Shown: positions 54,113 to 62,340 of the stretch, piece by piece | Layout of the letters: each line of letters begins with the position of its first letter | Position numbering within the stretch: the first letter of the stretch is position 1 | Assembly (NCBI RefSeq): GCF_042263505.1 | Contig: NZ_JBHKFI010000003.1 | Location: 248,001 to 312,000 of the forward strand | DNA length: 64,000 nt | Origin: Bacillus_BE sp042263505 | GTDB taxonomy: Bacteria > Bacillota > Bacilli > Bacillales > Cytobacillaceae | Direction: 5' to 3' | Position numbers and translations under genes: made by a program | Notes under the pieces: generated by a model | The model's input: only the letters and a program-made list of their open reading frames with translations | Database searches by the model: none | What the model was told of the DNA's origin: nothing

Positions 54113-56904
54113 GCTACTAATACCTCATTCAATTCGTTAATAATTTCGTCCATTCTGTCTCCAAATAATTGATACATTTTACCTCTACCACCTTGCGCGT
54201 CAAAAGGTGTATAGTCTAAATCATCAATTTCAACATGGAAGCTTGAAGCTATATGATCTTTAATCATTCTTAACCAGTTCATCTGTTCTTCGTTAAACTT
54301 TAGTGAGCCTGCCTGTTTACCAAACACCCATTCCTGAAAATTCTTATCCACTATTTTGTTATATGGAGTTAGTTGCTGGTCAATGCCGGTAACTCTTCTA
54401 ATCAATGACACCAATGCTACCAATTCATTTTTAGGGCTTGTGCTTTTTACCTCTTCAAGTTCCGAGTAAGCATCCCACACATAATGTGGAGCAAGCAATG
54501 GTTTTTCTACCTTCAGTTTTTCCATTAATTCCTTTATCATTTTAAAAGTTAGTTCTCTCCTCCGATAAGGCTGGTCGTAAAAAATACTCAATGCAACAAT
54601 TTCATCTTTGTTAGCTTCAATATACTCCCTAAAGTCTTTTACCAATTCCTCGGCCTTTTCTTTGGTGAAATTGTCCCATTCCGCCCGCAAAACCTTATCT
54701 TGATTCACCATATCGATGATCTGCTCATGAACCTTTCGAACGTTTTCTATATAATCATTTAGTTCTCCTGTAAAAGTTCGTGCTGCATTCGTTGCCAATT
54801 CTTGTTGTACCTGTTTTTTACACTCTTCCTCTTTAGCTGGTGAACGATCACTTTCAGGAATTTCATTTATAATTGCTTGTGTTTTTTGTTCAATTATATC
54901 CGGGTTATAGGCATTGAGTAGATTTTTTACAACTGTATTTATTTTTTTGCCGCCGCTAAGTTCTTTAAATTTATTCTTTTCATCATCTGTAAGTTGTTTT
55001 TCCAACCTAGTCAATCGGTTCGCTAAGGACGTAAACAAATCTTCATCTTGCACACCCATAGCTATTGCACCTAGGAGGTCTTTTAGTGGTGTCCCTGGTT
55101 TTCGTTCTAGTGGCCGGCTATCTGTTTTTTTAGACTTAGTAGCGCCAATCGCATCAACAATGACGAAATGAGTTTTAGCGTGTTTTGCAGTACGGGTTAC
55201 ACGTTTTAAATCATCTAATCCAATAGTTCTTGTTCCACGGCCTTTCATTTGTTCAAAATAATTTATACTTTTTACATCTCTCATAAAGAGTAGAACTTCT
55301 AATGGTTTTACATCGGTGCCGGTTGCAATCATATCTACTGTTACAGCGATCCTTGGTGCCCATGAGTTTCTAAAGCGGTTTAAAACCGATTTAGGATCCT
55401 CATCAATTTTATAAGTAATTTTTTTGCAGAAGTCGTTGCTTTCATTGAATTCTTCTCGAATTATTTGGATGATATCATCCGCATGGCTGTCTGTTTTAGC
55501 AAAAACTAAAGTTTTTGGAACCTCAAATTCTCCATTTTCATCAAAACGATCGGAAAAAATCGTTGGTAGTGCCTCTTTATAAGCTTTTATTATATGCCTA
55601 ATTTGACTGGGATTTACAACATCCTTATCGAGCTTAGTAGCAGAATATTCATAGTCTTCATCCAGTCTTTCCCATCTCTTTTTACGGGTTAGCTTTTCTC
55701 TTTTGTCAACATATTCTTTTGCCTTAATTTTTGCACCAGCTTTAGTAATTTCCGTCTCAATGATAAACACATCTTGGGGAACATTTACACCATCTGCCAC
55801 AGCTTCTTCATAAGTATATTCGCTTACTACATTTTCATTAAAGAAACCAAATGTTCTTTTATCCGGCGTTGCAGTAAGGCCAATTAAAAAAGCATCATAA
55901 TAATCAAGTACTTGTTTCCATAAGTTGTAGATAGATCGATGACATTCGTCAATTATTATAAAATCAAATTGCTCAATAGGGTTTTTTGCTGAATACTCTA
56001 CTGGCATAGGCTCTTTTCTTTGCCATTGCCAGCTTTTCTCGTTAGGATTTTCTTTTTCTGCTGATTCATCTAACTCTTCTCCTTTTAAAATAGAGTAGAG
56101 CCTTTGAATCGTTGAAATGCAAACCTGACTATCAGAAGCAATATAACTAGAATTTAATCGCTGTACATTATATAATTCGGTAAATTTTCTGTTATCATCC
56201 GTCGGTTGGTATTTTAAAAATTCTTGTTCTGCCTGTTCCCCAAGATTTTTTGTATCAACAACAAATAGAATCCGCTTGGCATTTGCATGTTTTAACAGCC
56301 GGTAAACAAAGGTACATGCTGTGAATGTTTTACCCGCACCCGTAGCCATCTGAATTAAAGCCTTGGGTCTATTATTTTTAAAAGATGTCTCAAGGTTTTC
56401 AATTGCCCTAATTTGTGCAGGGCGCAACCCTTCTCTATCTAAATAAGGAAGATTCCTTAGACGATTTCGAAGTGTTGTATTTTGATTAAACCATTCAAGT
56501 AGTGTCGAAGGTTGATGAAAGTGAAACAAAGACCTTGAACGAGGTTTTGGATCTCTATAATCTGTGAACCTAGTTAATACTCCAGTACTTTCATACACAA
56601 AAGGTAAAGGCTTTTTATTTAGATTGTATTTTAGTTTAGCTTGTGCGTATCCAGAAGACTGATCTTCTGCAACCGTTAATCTTTGACCTTCTTCTTCTTT
56701 TTTCGCTTCAATAACACCGACAGGTTTCCTTTCTACAAACAAAACATAATCAGCCGGGCCAATATCTGTTTGATATTCACGAACTGCAACACCTAATGCT
56801 ACAGACAAGTTTACCCTATTCTTGGATTGCACAACCCATCCGGCTTGACTTAACATTGAATCGATTTTATCTCTAGCCCTTTGTTCTGGATTCTGATTAG
56901 TCAT
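54109..56904 (-). CDS. hsdR: Type I restriction endonuclease HsdR
   Basis: 931 residues. The N-terminal nuclease domain carries the Asp...Glu-x-Lys core (GPADYVLFVERKPVGVIEAK); the SF2 translocase has motif I IQMATGAGKTFTA near residue 190, motif II IIDECHRS near 330, motif III LTATP and motif VI-like QMKGRGTRT. The C-terminal helical part binds HsdM. The ATG at 56904 follows AAGGGGTG. It has EcoAI/R.EcoR124-type organisation. First gene of the restriction operon. Confidence 0.95.
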   Translation of the reverse strand: MTNQNPEQRARDKIDSMLSQAGWVVQSKNRVNLSVALGVAVREYQTDIGPADYVLFVERKPVGVIEAKKEEEGQRLTVAEDQSSGYAQAKLKYNLNKKPLPFVYESTGVLTRFTDYRDPKPRSRSLFHFHQPSTLLEWFNQNTTLRNRLRNLPYLDREGLRPAQIRAIENLETSFKNNRPKALIQMATGAGKTFTACTFVYRLLKHANAKRILFVVDTKNLGEQAEQEFLKYQPTDDNRKFTELYNVQRLNSSYIASDSQVCISTIQRLYSILKGEELDESAEKENPNEKSWQWQRKEPMPVEYSAKNPIEQFDFIIIDECHRSIYNLWKQVLDYYDAFLIGLTATPDKRTFGFFNENVVSEYTYEEAVADGVNVPQDVFIIETEITKAGAKIKAKEYVDKREKLTRKKRWERLDEDYEYSATKLDKDVVNPSQIRHIIKAYKEALPTIFSDRFDENGEFEVPKTLVFAKTDSHADDIIQIIREEFNESNDFCKKITYKIDEDPKSVLNRFRNSWAPRIAVTVDMIATGTDVKPLEVLLFMRDVKSINYFEQMKGRGTRTIGLDDLKRVTRTAKHAKTHFVIVDAIGATKSKKTDSRPLERKPGTPLKDLLGAIAMGVQDEDLFTSLANRLTRLEKQLTDDEKNKFKELSGGKKINTVVKNLLNAYNPDIIEQKTQAIINEIPESDRSPAKEEECKKQVQQELATNAARTFTGELNDYIENVRKVHEQIIDMVNQDKVLRAEWDNFTKEKAEELVKDFREYIEANKDEIVALSIFYDQPYRRRELTFKMIKELMEKLKVEKPLLAPHYVWDAYSELEEVKSTSPKNELVALVSLIRRVTGIDQQLTPYNKIVDKNFQEWVFGKQAGSLKFNEEQMNWLRMIKDHIASSFHVEIDDLDYTPFDAQGGRGKMYQLFGDRMDEIINELNEVLVA

Positions 56905-57200
56905 TATTTCACCCCTTAACACCTTTTAACAAAACCTTAGCATGTTTACCACAAACCTTTTAAACCTCTTTATCTAAATTTAAATGTCCTATAATCCACC
57001 TAGATACATTTAAAGATTTATATTTTTCGCCAAGTAAAAAAAATGTGTTGACTTAATTTTACAGCATTCAAGAAAATTTATAAACGTCGTCTTTTTTGAA
57101 ATACCTTAAAACATAAAAAATTGAATCAATTTTTCCTAACTACCACCATTCATTTATTCAAAGGGGCACCCACCCGTTTCATGCCCCACCCCTTTTATAT
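56905..57200. other. Divergent gene-free region
   Basis: Between hsdR and the next rightward operon. No gene is seen; it must hold the hsd promoter. TTGACTTAATTTTACAGC at about 57048 could be part of a rightward promoter. Confidence 0.35.
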
Positions 57201-57243
57201 AAACCGTTGTTTATCCAATTTTGGATAGATAACGGTTTTTTTG
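57201..57243 (+). terminator. Hairpin with T-run in a leader position
   Basis: AAACCGTTGTTTATCCA and TGGATAGATAACGGTTT pair with two mismatches around TATT, followed by TTTTTT. It lies 58 bp before the next gene, with no rightward gene before it; it may be an attenuator or the end of a small RNA. Confidence 0.6.
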
Positions 57244-57301
57244 TTTTACAGAGAAGACTTGCGTGGTGAGAGGAGCGCATAAAAGAAAGGAGAATAAAAG
57301 G

Positions 57302-57508
57302 ATGAATCAGTCATTAATAAAAATTCTAGTTAATGCAAAAGAACTGAACAAATGGGTTCCCACTAGATTTCTATTAAAGTATGGCATCCAAAAGGTAGAT
57401 CTACTGAAACTTGAGGATGATGACTTGATTCTCACTAAGAGAAGCACGTCTGATGGGTTACTATTAAAACTAACCTTAAAGGGCTATCACCACTTTAATA
57501 AACAATAG
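57302..57508 (+). CDS. Small hypothetical protein (68 aa)
   Basis: Starts at the ATG at 57302 behind AAAGGAGAATAAAAGG; an upstream in-frame start is not supported. It reads MNQSLIKILVNAKELNKWVP and then YGIQKVDLLKLEDDDLILTK; a small mixed alpha/beta protein with no recognised domain. It begins a rightward set of three genes typical of plasmid or integrative-element gene neighbourhoods in Bacillus. Confidence 0.65.
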   Translation: MNQSLIKILVNAKELNKWVPTRFLLKYGIQKVDLLKLEDDDLILTKRSTSDGLLLKLTLKGYHHFNKQ

Positions 57509-57547
57509 GAGGCCCCTTTCAAAACATTAATTAGGAGGAAATCAAAT

Positions 57548-58066
57548 ATGAAAGAAAATGTATGGCAAGTGCATCAACACAAATTAGGATCATTTACAGA
57601 GAAAAGTGTTTCCTTTCTTGAGATTATAGAAATTCACCGAACCCTATTAAACAAACAAGCAGCTATTTCAGAAGAATTAACCGATGCAATTGAACGTAAT
57701 GACTTTGTGAAGCTATCTCATTTGCTTGTGATTAGAAACAGGATTCAAACAGCAATAAAAGAAATTGAATCTCTTCATGGGGATGAACTTAATTTTCATA
57801 ATTCAATGAATTGTCGTATTGGAAATGTATTGAAGGATGCTGCCACTACGGTTGAATCTAAAGGTGAAGAAATATTGTTAAATGTAATTCACAATCTTGA
57901 TAAATTTAATCACTCAGCACACAGCATTTTAGAGAAGGCAATATTATTCTCTAATAAAACTTTTAGCAAAGGAAATCATCTTAATCACATTGTAGTTAAA
58001 TTACTTGTCCATAAAGCATCGGAAGGTTTAGTAAAACTAGCAAACGCATTTCAAAAAAGATCCTAG
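57548..58066 (+). CDS. Hypothetical protein (172 aa), mobile-element type
   Basis: A fully helical soluble protein of 172 residues (KSVSFLEIIEIHRTLLNKQA; AIKEIESLHGDELNFHNSMN). TTAGGAGGAAATCAAAT precedes the ATG. No domain recognised. It lies 39 bp after the previous gene and 25 bp before the next, so the three form an operon. Confidence 0.7.
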   Translation: MKENVWQVHQHKLGSFTEKSVSFLEIIEIHRTLLNKQAAISEELTDAIERNDFVKLSHLLVIRNRIQTAIKEIESLHGDELNFHNSMNCRIGNVLKDAATTVESKGEEILLNVIHNLDKFNHSAHSILEKAILFSNKTFSKGNHLNHIVVKLLVHKASEGLVKLANAFQKRS

Positions 58067-58091
58067 TCCATTGAAAGGAGGTGAAAATCAT

Positions 58092-58862
58092 ATGAAGACA
58101 TATAAACATTCATCATTAAATAACATCGTGCCATTCGCTATTAGTAACAGGTCAAATGTATCTACTTTACCTAACATCGTTGTATCCTCATCAGAATCAA
58201 AACGTCGTATTGAGGATCTGAAAACATTTGTAGAAGAGGTAATGGTGAAAGGCATTGACTATGGTCTGGTAGATGGCTTCTCAAAGCCGACATTATTAAA
58301 GTCTGGTGCTGAAAAATTATGTGATGTATTCGGATTTTCTAAGATAGTAGAAGTCGTTAATCGCATCGAAAAATGGGATACTGGTATCTTTGCCTATGAA
58401 GTAAAGATGACGTTAACCCGAAAGGACAACGGAGTCATTGAAGCTGAAGGTCTTGGTTCATGTAACAGCAAAGAATCAGCATTCCAACAACAAGATTCCT
58501 ACACAATTGTTAACACCGTATTGAAGATGGCTAAAAAGCGAGCGTTAATTGATGCTGTATTATCAGCAACCCGTTCTAGTGGTATTTTCACTCAAGATAT
58601 CGAAGACTTCCAAACACAATCTAGTATTAAAGGAGGTGATGAAACTATTACCAAACGTCAGCTACTCAAGATCCATCAAATCGCTACTGATCTTCAAATA
58701 CGCCATGAAGTCGCAAAAGAAATGATGAAAATGAAGTACCAGGTTGATCACAGCACAAAACTAAGCAAGAAACAAGCATCTGATTTCATTCAAGACTTAC
58801 TGCATTTGAAAGATGTATTTAATGAGAAGAAGAAATTGAATATGCAAAATACAGAAGAATGA
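58092..58862 (+). CDS. Phage/plasmid-type recombination-associated protein
   Basis: 256 residues. Start at 58092 behind AGGAGGTGA; an upstream in-frame TTG is the ribosome binding site region itself. The core VEEVMVKGIDYGLVDGFSKP then TLLKSGAEKLCDVFGFS is a pattern I know from many phage and plasmid proteins of unknown or single-strand-annealing-related role. GLGSCNSKE and VLKMAKKRALIDAVLSATRS follow; the latter segment occurs in Erf/Rad52-like annealing proteins. Function is therefore a suggestion only. Confidence 0.6.
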   Translation: MKTYKHSSLNNIVPFAISNRSNVSTLPNIVVSSSESKRRIEDLKTFVEEVMVKGIDYGLVDGFSKPTLLKSGAEKLCDVFGFSKIVEVVNRIEKWDTGIFAYEVKMTLTRKDNGVIEAEGLGSCNSKESAFQQQDSYTIVNTVLKMAKKRALIDAVLSATRSSGIFTQDIEDFQTQSSIKGGDETITKRQLLKIHQIATDLQIRHEVAKEMMKMKYQVDHSTKLSKKQASDFIQDLLHLKDVFNEKKKLNMQNTEE

Positions 58863-58866
58863 AGTG

Positions 58867-58901
58867 CTCATGGAATTTCGTTAAATTCGATGAGTTTTTT
58901 T
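58867..58901 (+). terminator. Terminator of the three-gene operon
   Basis: CTCATGGAATTT and AAATTCGATGAG form a stem with one mismatch around CGTT, followed by seven T. Confidence 0.8.
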
Positions 58902-59057
58902 ATGTACAAAAAAGATGAGCTCATCCGCCAATGAACTCATCTCCATCAGAAATTCTTTTCAACAGTATATCGTAGCACAAGCATTTACTCAATCGGAGGG
59001 ACGTTCATCGTCTCTCCTTTTTTATTTCAAATTCAGCTATAAATGGAGGAATTAATT

Positions 59058-59663
59058 ATGAATACATTCGATAAAATGACTTTTAAACTATTACTTGCTA
59101 CTTCAATCCGTGAAAAGGAAGATGGCTATGTAGTCAGTGAGATATTCAGCCGCTTTCCGTCCATTCAGGAACTACTTGAAGTTACAGAGGAAGAACTTCT
59201 TCAAATTAACGGTATCGGCAAAGTAAAAGCGAAACAGATCATTGCTGCATTGAAGCTTGCACGGATGAATCCGACTCCGGTTGAAAATCGTTTTACAATC
59301 CGGTCTCCTGAAGATGCATATAATTATTTGAAGGATATGGCGTATCTTACTCAGGAGCATTTCGTTGTTTTAGGCCTCAATACAAAGAATGAAGTACAAT
59401 TCCGTGAAACAGTCTTCATTGGCTCATTAAATGCATCGATCGTTCATCCTCGTGAGACATTTAAGCATTTGATTCGTCGCAGCTGTGCAAGTGCAATAAT
59501 TTCACAAAACCATCCTTCCGGTTCACCTGATCCAAGCCGTGAAGACATTGACGTTACGAAGCGTCTTTCTGAAGCTGGAAAAATTATGGGCTGTGAGATC
59601 CTTGATCACATCATAATTGGTGCTGAAAAATATGTTTCATTAAAAGAAAAAGGATATCTATAA
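59058..59663 (+). CDS. radC: RadC-like JAB-domain protein
   Basis: 201 residues. A helix-hairpin-helix segment (EEELLQINGIGKVKAKQIIA, about 45-65) is followed by the RadC/MPN+ domain with the metal-site motif ISQNHPSGSPDPSREDI and EILDHIIIGAEKYVSLKEKG at the end. Length is slightly below chromosomal RadC (about 230), as usual for copies on mobile elements. Its biochemical role is unsettled despite the name. The ATG at 59058 is preferred because GGAGGA lies 8 bp before; the ATG at 59043 overlaps that site. Confidence 0.88.
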   Translation: MNTFDKMTFKLLLATSIREKEDGYVVSEIFSRFPSIQELLEVTEEELLQINGIGKVKAKQIIAALKLARMNPTPVENRFTIRSPEDAYNYLKDMAYLTQEHFVVLGLNTKNEVQFRETVFIGSLNASIVHPRETFKHLIRRSCASAIISQNHPSGSPDPSREDIDVTKRLSEAGKIMGCEILDHIIIGAEKYVSLKEKGYL

Positions 59664-59670
59664 AAATTTT

Positions 59671-59719
59671 TTAAGAGAGTCAGTGAAAGTGCTGGAATCA
59701 GCGCCATCACTGGCTTTCT
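59671..59719 (+). terminator. Hairpin after the RadC-like gene
   Basis: GAGAGTCAGTG and CACTGGCTTTCTC pair, enclosing an inner GCTG/CAGC stem. The T content after it is modest (CTCCATT), so termination is possible but not certain. The remaining 59720-59948 shows no gene. Confidence 0.45.
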
Positions 59720-59948
59720 CCATTATTAAACATGATATGGGCTAAAGTTAATCATAATCGATGTATTCTTGTTTTGTACCACCATGCGATTAAGTGAGAT
59801 GTCTTGATATTAAAGGTATTAATCCAATTTAATTAATCGGATGCTTCTTCTTTAAGAACACAAAATCATCTATTACTATGTATATATCCACAAACTATCC
59901 AAATTGTAACATTGGATTTCTGTGCCTCCAGCTATCATGACACTTAGA

Positions 59949-59967
59949 TCACTTATGATAAGGCTCA
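59949..59967 (-). other. rlmH 3' end: SCC-type integration core
   Basis: The last codons of the local rlmH, GAG-CCT-TAT-CAT-AAG-TGA, form the sequence equivalent to the SCC integration site of staphylococci (there within Glu-Ala-Tyr-His-Lys-stop). On the plus strand TCACTTATGATAAGGCTCA agrees with site 7 (TTACTTATGATAAGGTTCA) at 17 of 19 positions. Beyond the stop the sequence (TCTAAGTGTCATG on the minus strand) does not show the ATGAGGTT arm of the other sites. Confidence 0.6.
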
Positions 59968-60428
59968 TTTTTCTGTATTTTGTATGCTCGATAAATTTGC
60001 TCTAAAAGGATAAGCTTCATCAGTTGATGTGGAAATGTCATCTTAGAAAAAGATAGCTTTTGATCTGCACGCTTTAACACTTCATCACTCAATCCATTAG
60101 ATCCGCCAATAACAAATGATATTTGACTTTTACCATGAATACCAAGCCTTTCCATCTCATTTGCCAATTGTTCAGATGACCAGCTTTCTCCATTGATCGC
60201 TAGAGCGATGACATATTGGTTTGGCTTTATTTTGCTTAAGATCCGCTCTCCTTCTTTTTGTATTACGTGATTTAACTCCTTATCACTTAATTGCTCTGAA
60301 GCTTGTTCGTCGCTTACTTCATCCAATGTTAACTTACAATACGGACGTAGACGTTTTTCAAATTCAGCGATACCAAGCTTAATATATTTCTCTTTTATTT
60401 TTCCTACACTCACAATTTGAATTTGCAT
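59949..60428 (-). CDS. rlmH: RlmH, 23S rRNA pseudouridine-1915 methyltransferase (divergent copy)
   Basis: SPOUT-class methyltransferase of 159 residues, exactly the family length, which methylates pseudouridine 1915 of 23S rRNA on 70S ribosomes. Family marks: QIVSVGKIKEKYIKLGIAEF, VIALAINGESWSSEQLA, SFVIGGSNGLSDEVLKRADQ, LSFSKMTFPHQLMKLILLEQ, IYRAYKI and the C-terminal EPYHK. From memory it differs at many positions from Bacillus subtilis RlmH and ends Asn-Glu-Pro instead of Gly-Glu-Pro. It is not in the usual wal-htrC neighbourhood. AAGGAGATC precedes the ATG. It may be a copy carried by the element. Confidence 0.93.
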   Translation of the reverse strand: MQIQIVSVGKIKEKYIKLGIAEFEKRLRPYCKLTLDEVSDEQASEQLSDKELNHVIQKEGERILSKIKPNQYVIALAINGESWSSEQLANEMERLGIHGKSQISFVIGGSNGLSDEVLKRADQKLSFSKMTFPHQLMKLILLEQIYRAYKIQKNEPYHK

Positions 60429-60518
60429 AAAAGATCTCCTTCATAAGTAGAGTGCTTATATAATACACTGTATTGTTCTGCAACACTACATAATGCATCA
60501 TATAAACACCTTCGATCA

Positions 60519-60866
60519 TTATATTAATCCTTGTTGTCGATAATATTTCCTCTCAATTCGTTCCTTTTCTAACACTAAGATGTATGGTTTTGATCCAGAA
60601 TTATCATTCTCAAATTGAGACAATATGTATTCTTCATACTTGTAAACCATTGCATCAAGCAGCTTCTCTTTAAGAGTTTTGTCACAAAGCTTTACCACTG
60701 CTTTATTATTTTCCATAGATGGGAACTCAAAAAAATATTGGCCAGATTGATCATCAAATTTTAACATTACTCCCGATATAATTATTGAAGACCATATTTT
60801 CACACTCCCAACAGCCAGTATATCATGTGTCGGAAAAGTATCTGTGATGTTGACAATTACACTCAA
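60519..60866 (-). CDS. SpoVG-like regulator
   Basis: About 115 residues when started at the TTG at 60866, which has GGAGTGAT ahead; a longer GTG-started frame to 60914 lacks a site. The sequence follows the SpoVG pattern: SVIVNITDTFPTHDILAVGS, VKIWSSIIISGVMLKFDDQS, GQYFFEFPS and then a helical end KLCDKTLKEKLLDAMVYKYE. SpoVG proteins are small nucleic-acid-binding regulators, and copies are common on plasmids, phages and integrative elements of Bacillales. Located between rlmH and the replication-like gene. Confidence 0.6.
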   Translation of the reverse strand: MSVIVNITDTFPTHDILAVGSVKIWSSIIISGVMLKFDDQSGQYFFEFPSMENNKAVVKLCDKTLKEKLLDAMVYKYEEYILSQFENDNSGSKPYILVLEKERIERKYYRQQGLI

Positions 60867-60963
60867 ATCAATCACTCCAATATTAGTTTGCAGCCGTTCA
60901 CTGTATTGATGCACAATGTTAATAATGCTACAATTAATGCAAATATAATTTCTTATCGGCTGT

Positions 60964-61998
60964 CTACTGTTTTGACGGAACAGATGCAGTCTTTTTTTGT
61001 TTCTCTATAACCTGTAATGGTGGTAGAACTGTATCAGCAATAAGAAGTTCGTTAACCCCTAAAAGTTTTTTTATCTGGCTTTTATTTTTCCAAAAGTTTG
61101 AGGGGGTATAACTATTCACACATTCATCCTCTCCACTAACCAGCCACCTTGTTACAAATGTAATTAATGAATTTTTTGTCCTTGATGATAAATTCGCCTG
61201 ATTTATTTTATCTATGATTTGTTGAAGGGATGTATATTTAATACCCTTATTAAAGCCACTGTCCTCTAAACCCTTTTGTAAAATCTTAGCTGCAATATCC
61301 ATCCGTAATACATCAGCAGCTCTTCTTGTTGGACTAATTTTTCTAATTTCATTATCTGAAAGCTCAATTTCATATCTCAATAATCCAATGGCTTTTTGTT
61401 GATGCCTAGATTTTCCGGGATAACTTCTTTGCTGAGCTATTTCAGCTTCCTTATCATACATCTTTATTTTTCTCTTTTTTGCTTTCCACTCAATCGATTC
61501 AATATTATTACTACCAAGTGAATGATATTGGCGCAATTGATACTTTGCCTTTGTATGTGATGACAAGGCTTTTAAATAAAACTTCTTTAACTTACCGACC
61601 CTAAAATTCTTACAGATATGCAGTTTTTCAACTGTGCACTGTGAAATTGATGGCACTCTTTTTAAAGGTATCCTCAGTCGTGCAGAAATATATTTTCTCA
61701 AAACTTTGTAAAAGGTTTCGATATCCCCATCCTCAAGTTCGTATACATTAGACCCACAAATAAATTTTGGGATCGACACCTCTACTTTTAACCAACCACT
61801 TGAAGGGTCGTCTTCCTTATATGTATATCGAATGAATGGAAGGGAGCTATTTTCCTTATCTTCTAGTATCTTAAAGATAGTTGGTGCAGTCTGATTCTTA
61901 TTAACGTCTATAGAAGAGTTGGTTCGAGTCCATTGAATTGCCTCTACTTCCCGCTTTGATAGGGCTAATGAAACACCTATTTTGACAGTATCCAACAA
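60964..61998 (-). CDS. Replication-initiation-like protein (phage/plasmid gene II/X type)
   Basis: About 344 residues. The middle has a pattern seen in gene II/X-type replication proteins: the YDKEAEIAQQR segment followed by GLLRYEIELSDNEIRKISPT, after a beta-rich N-terminal part (LKVEVSIPKFICGSNVYELE). These are often listed as phage/plasmid replication proteins (Phage_CRI). I place the start at the TTG at 61998, 8 bp after AAGGAG; a GTG at 62007 touches that site. If correct, the element may replicate transiently by a rolling-circle-like route. Catalytic Tyr cannot be assigned with confidence. Confidence 0.55.
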   Translation of the reverse strand: MLDTVKIGVSLALSKREVEAIQWTRTNSSIDVNKNQTAPTIFKILEDKENSSLPFIRYTYKEDDPSSGWLKVEVSIPKFICGSNVYELEDGDIETFYKVLRKYISARLRIPLKRVPSISQCTVEKLHICKNFRVGKLKKFYLKALSSHTKAKYQLRQYHSLGSNNIESIEWKAKKRKIKMYDKEAEIAQQRSYPGKSRHQQKAIGLLRYEIELSDNEIRKISPTRRAADVLRMDIAAKILQKGLEDSGFNKGIKYTSLQQIIDKINQANLSSRTKNSLITFVTRWLVSGEDECVNSYTPSNFWKNKSQIKKLLGVNELLIADTVLPPLQVIEKQKKTASVPSKQ

Positions 61999-62051
61999 GT
62001 CATTCACTCCTTTTAAAAGGATAGTTGTTCACGTATTACAGAAAAATAGAA

Positions 62052-62213
62052 TTATAGTTTTTGTTCTTTATCGTAATGCTCAGCCAGTATTTCTGATAAC
62101 CTTTGAATAAATTGGTCACCTTTAACCTTAGTTCCATGTACGCATTCAGCAATGCTCCCCTCAAAAACTAAGTTGGTAATATCACAATCCATCACATCAA
62201 TTTTTTCACTCAT
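62052..62213 (-). CDS. Small acidic protein (53 aa)
   Basis: A short frame with a near-ideal site (GGAGGTGAT, 6 bp before ATG). It reads MSEKIDVMDCDITNLVFEGS, IAECVHGTKVKGDQFIQRLS and ends EHYDKEQKL. No family recognised. It starts the leftward set (small protein, Rep-like, SpoVG-like, rlmH) and is divergent from the HTH/recombinase operon, so it may belong to the element's control region. Confidence 0.65.
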   Translation of the reverse strand: MSEKIDVMDCDITNLVFEGSIAECVHGTKVKGDQFIQRLSEILAEHYDKEQKL

Positions 62214-62340
62214 CTCTTATCACCTCCTTTCTTGATTGAAATCATAACATAATCTAATTTAAATTTTCAATACCCCTATTTGTTTTTTAAATTTTATGGT
62301 ATAGTAAATTTAACAAATCTGCATTCAAGGAAGTGTAGCG

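Noticed and set aside
59949..60428. The local rlmH as the chromosomal gene at the root of the array
   Set aside because: Its tail codons differ from those of the sites (Asn for Gly before Glu-Pro-Tyr-His-Lys), the arm after the stop is not shared, and element-type genes lie on both sides. Not excluded, but less likely.
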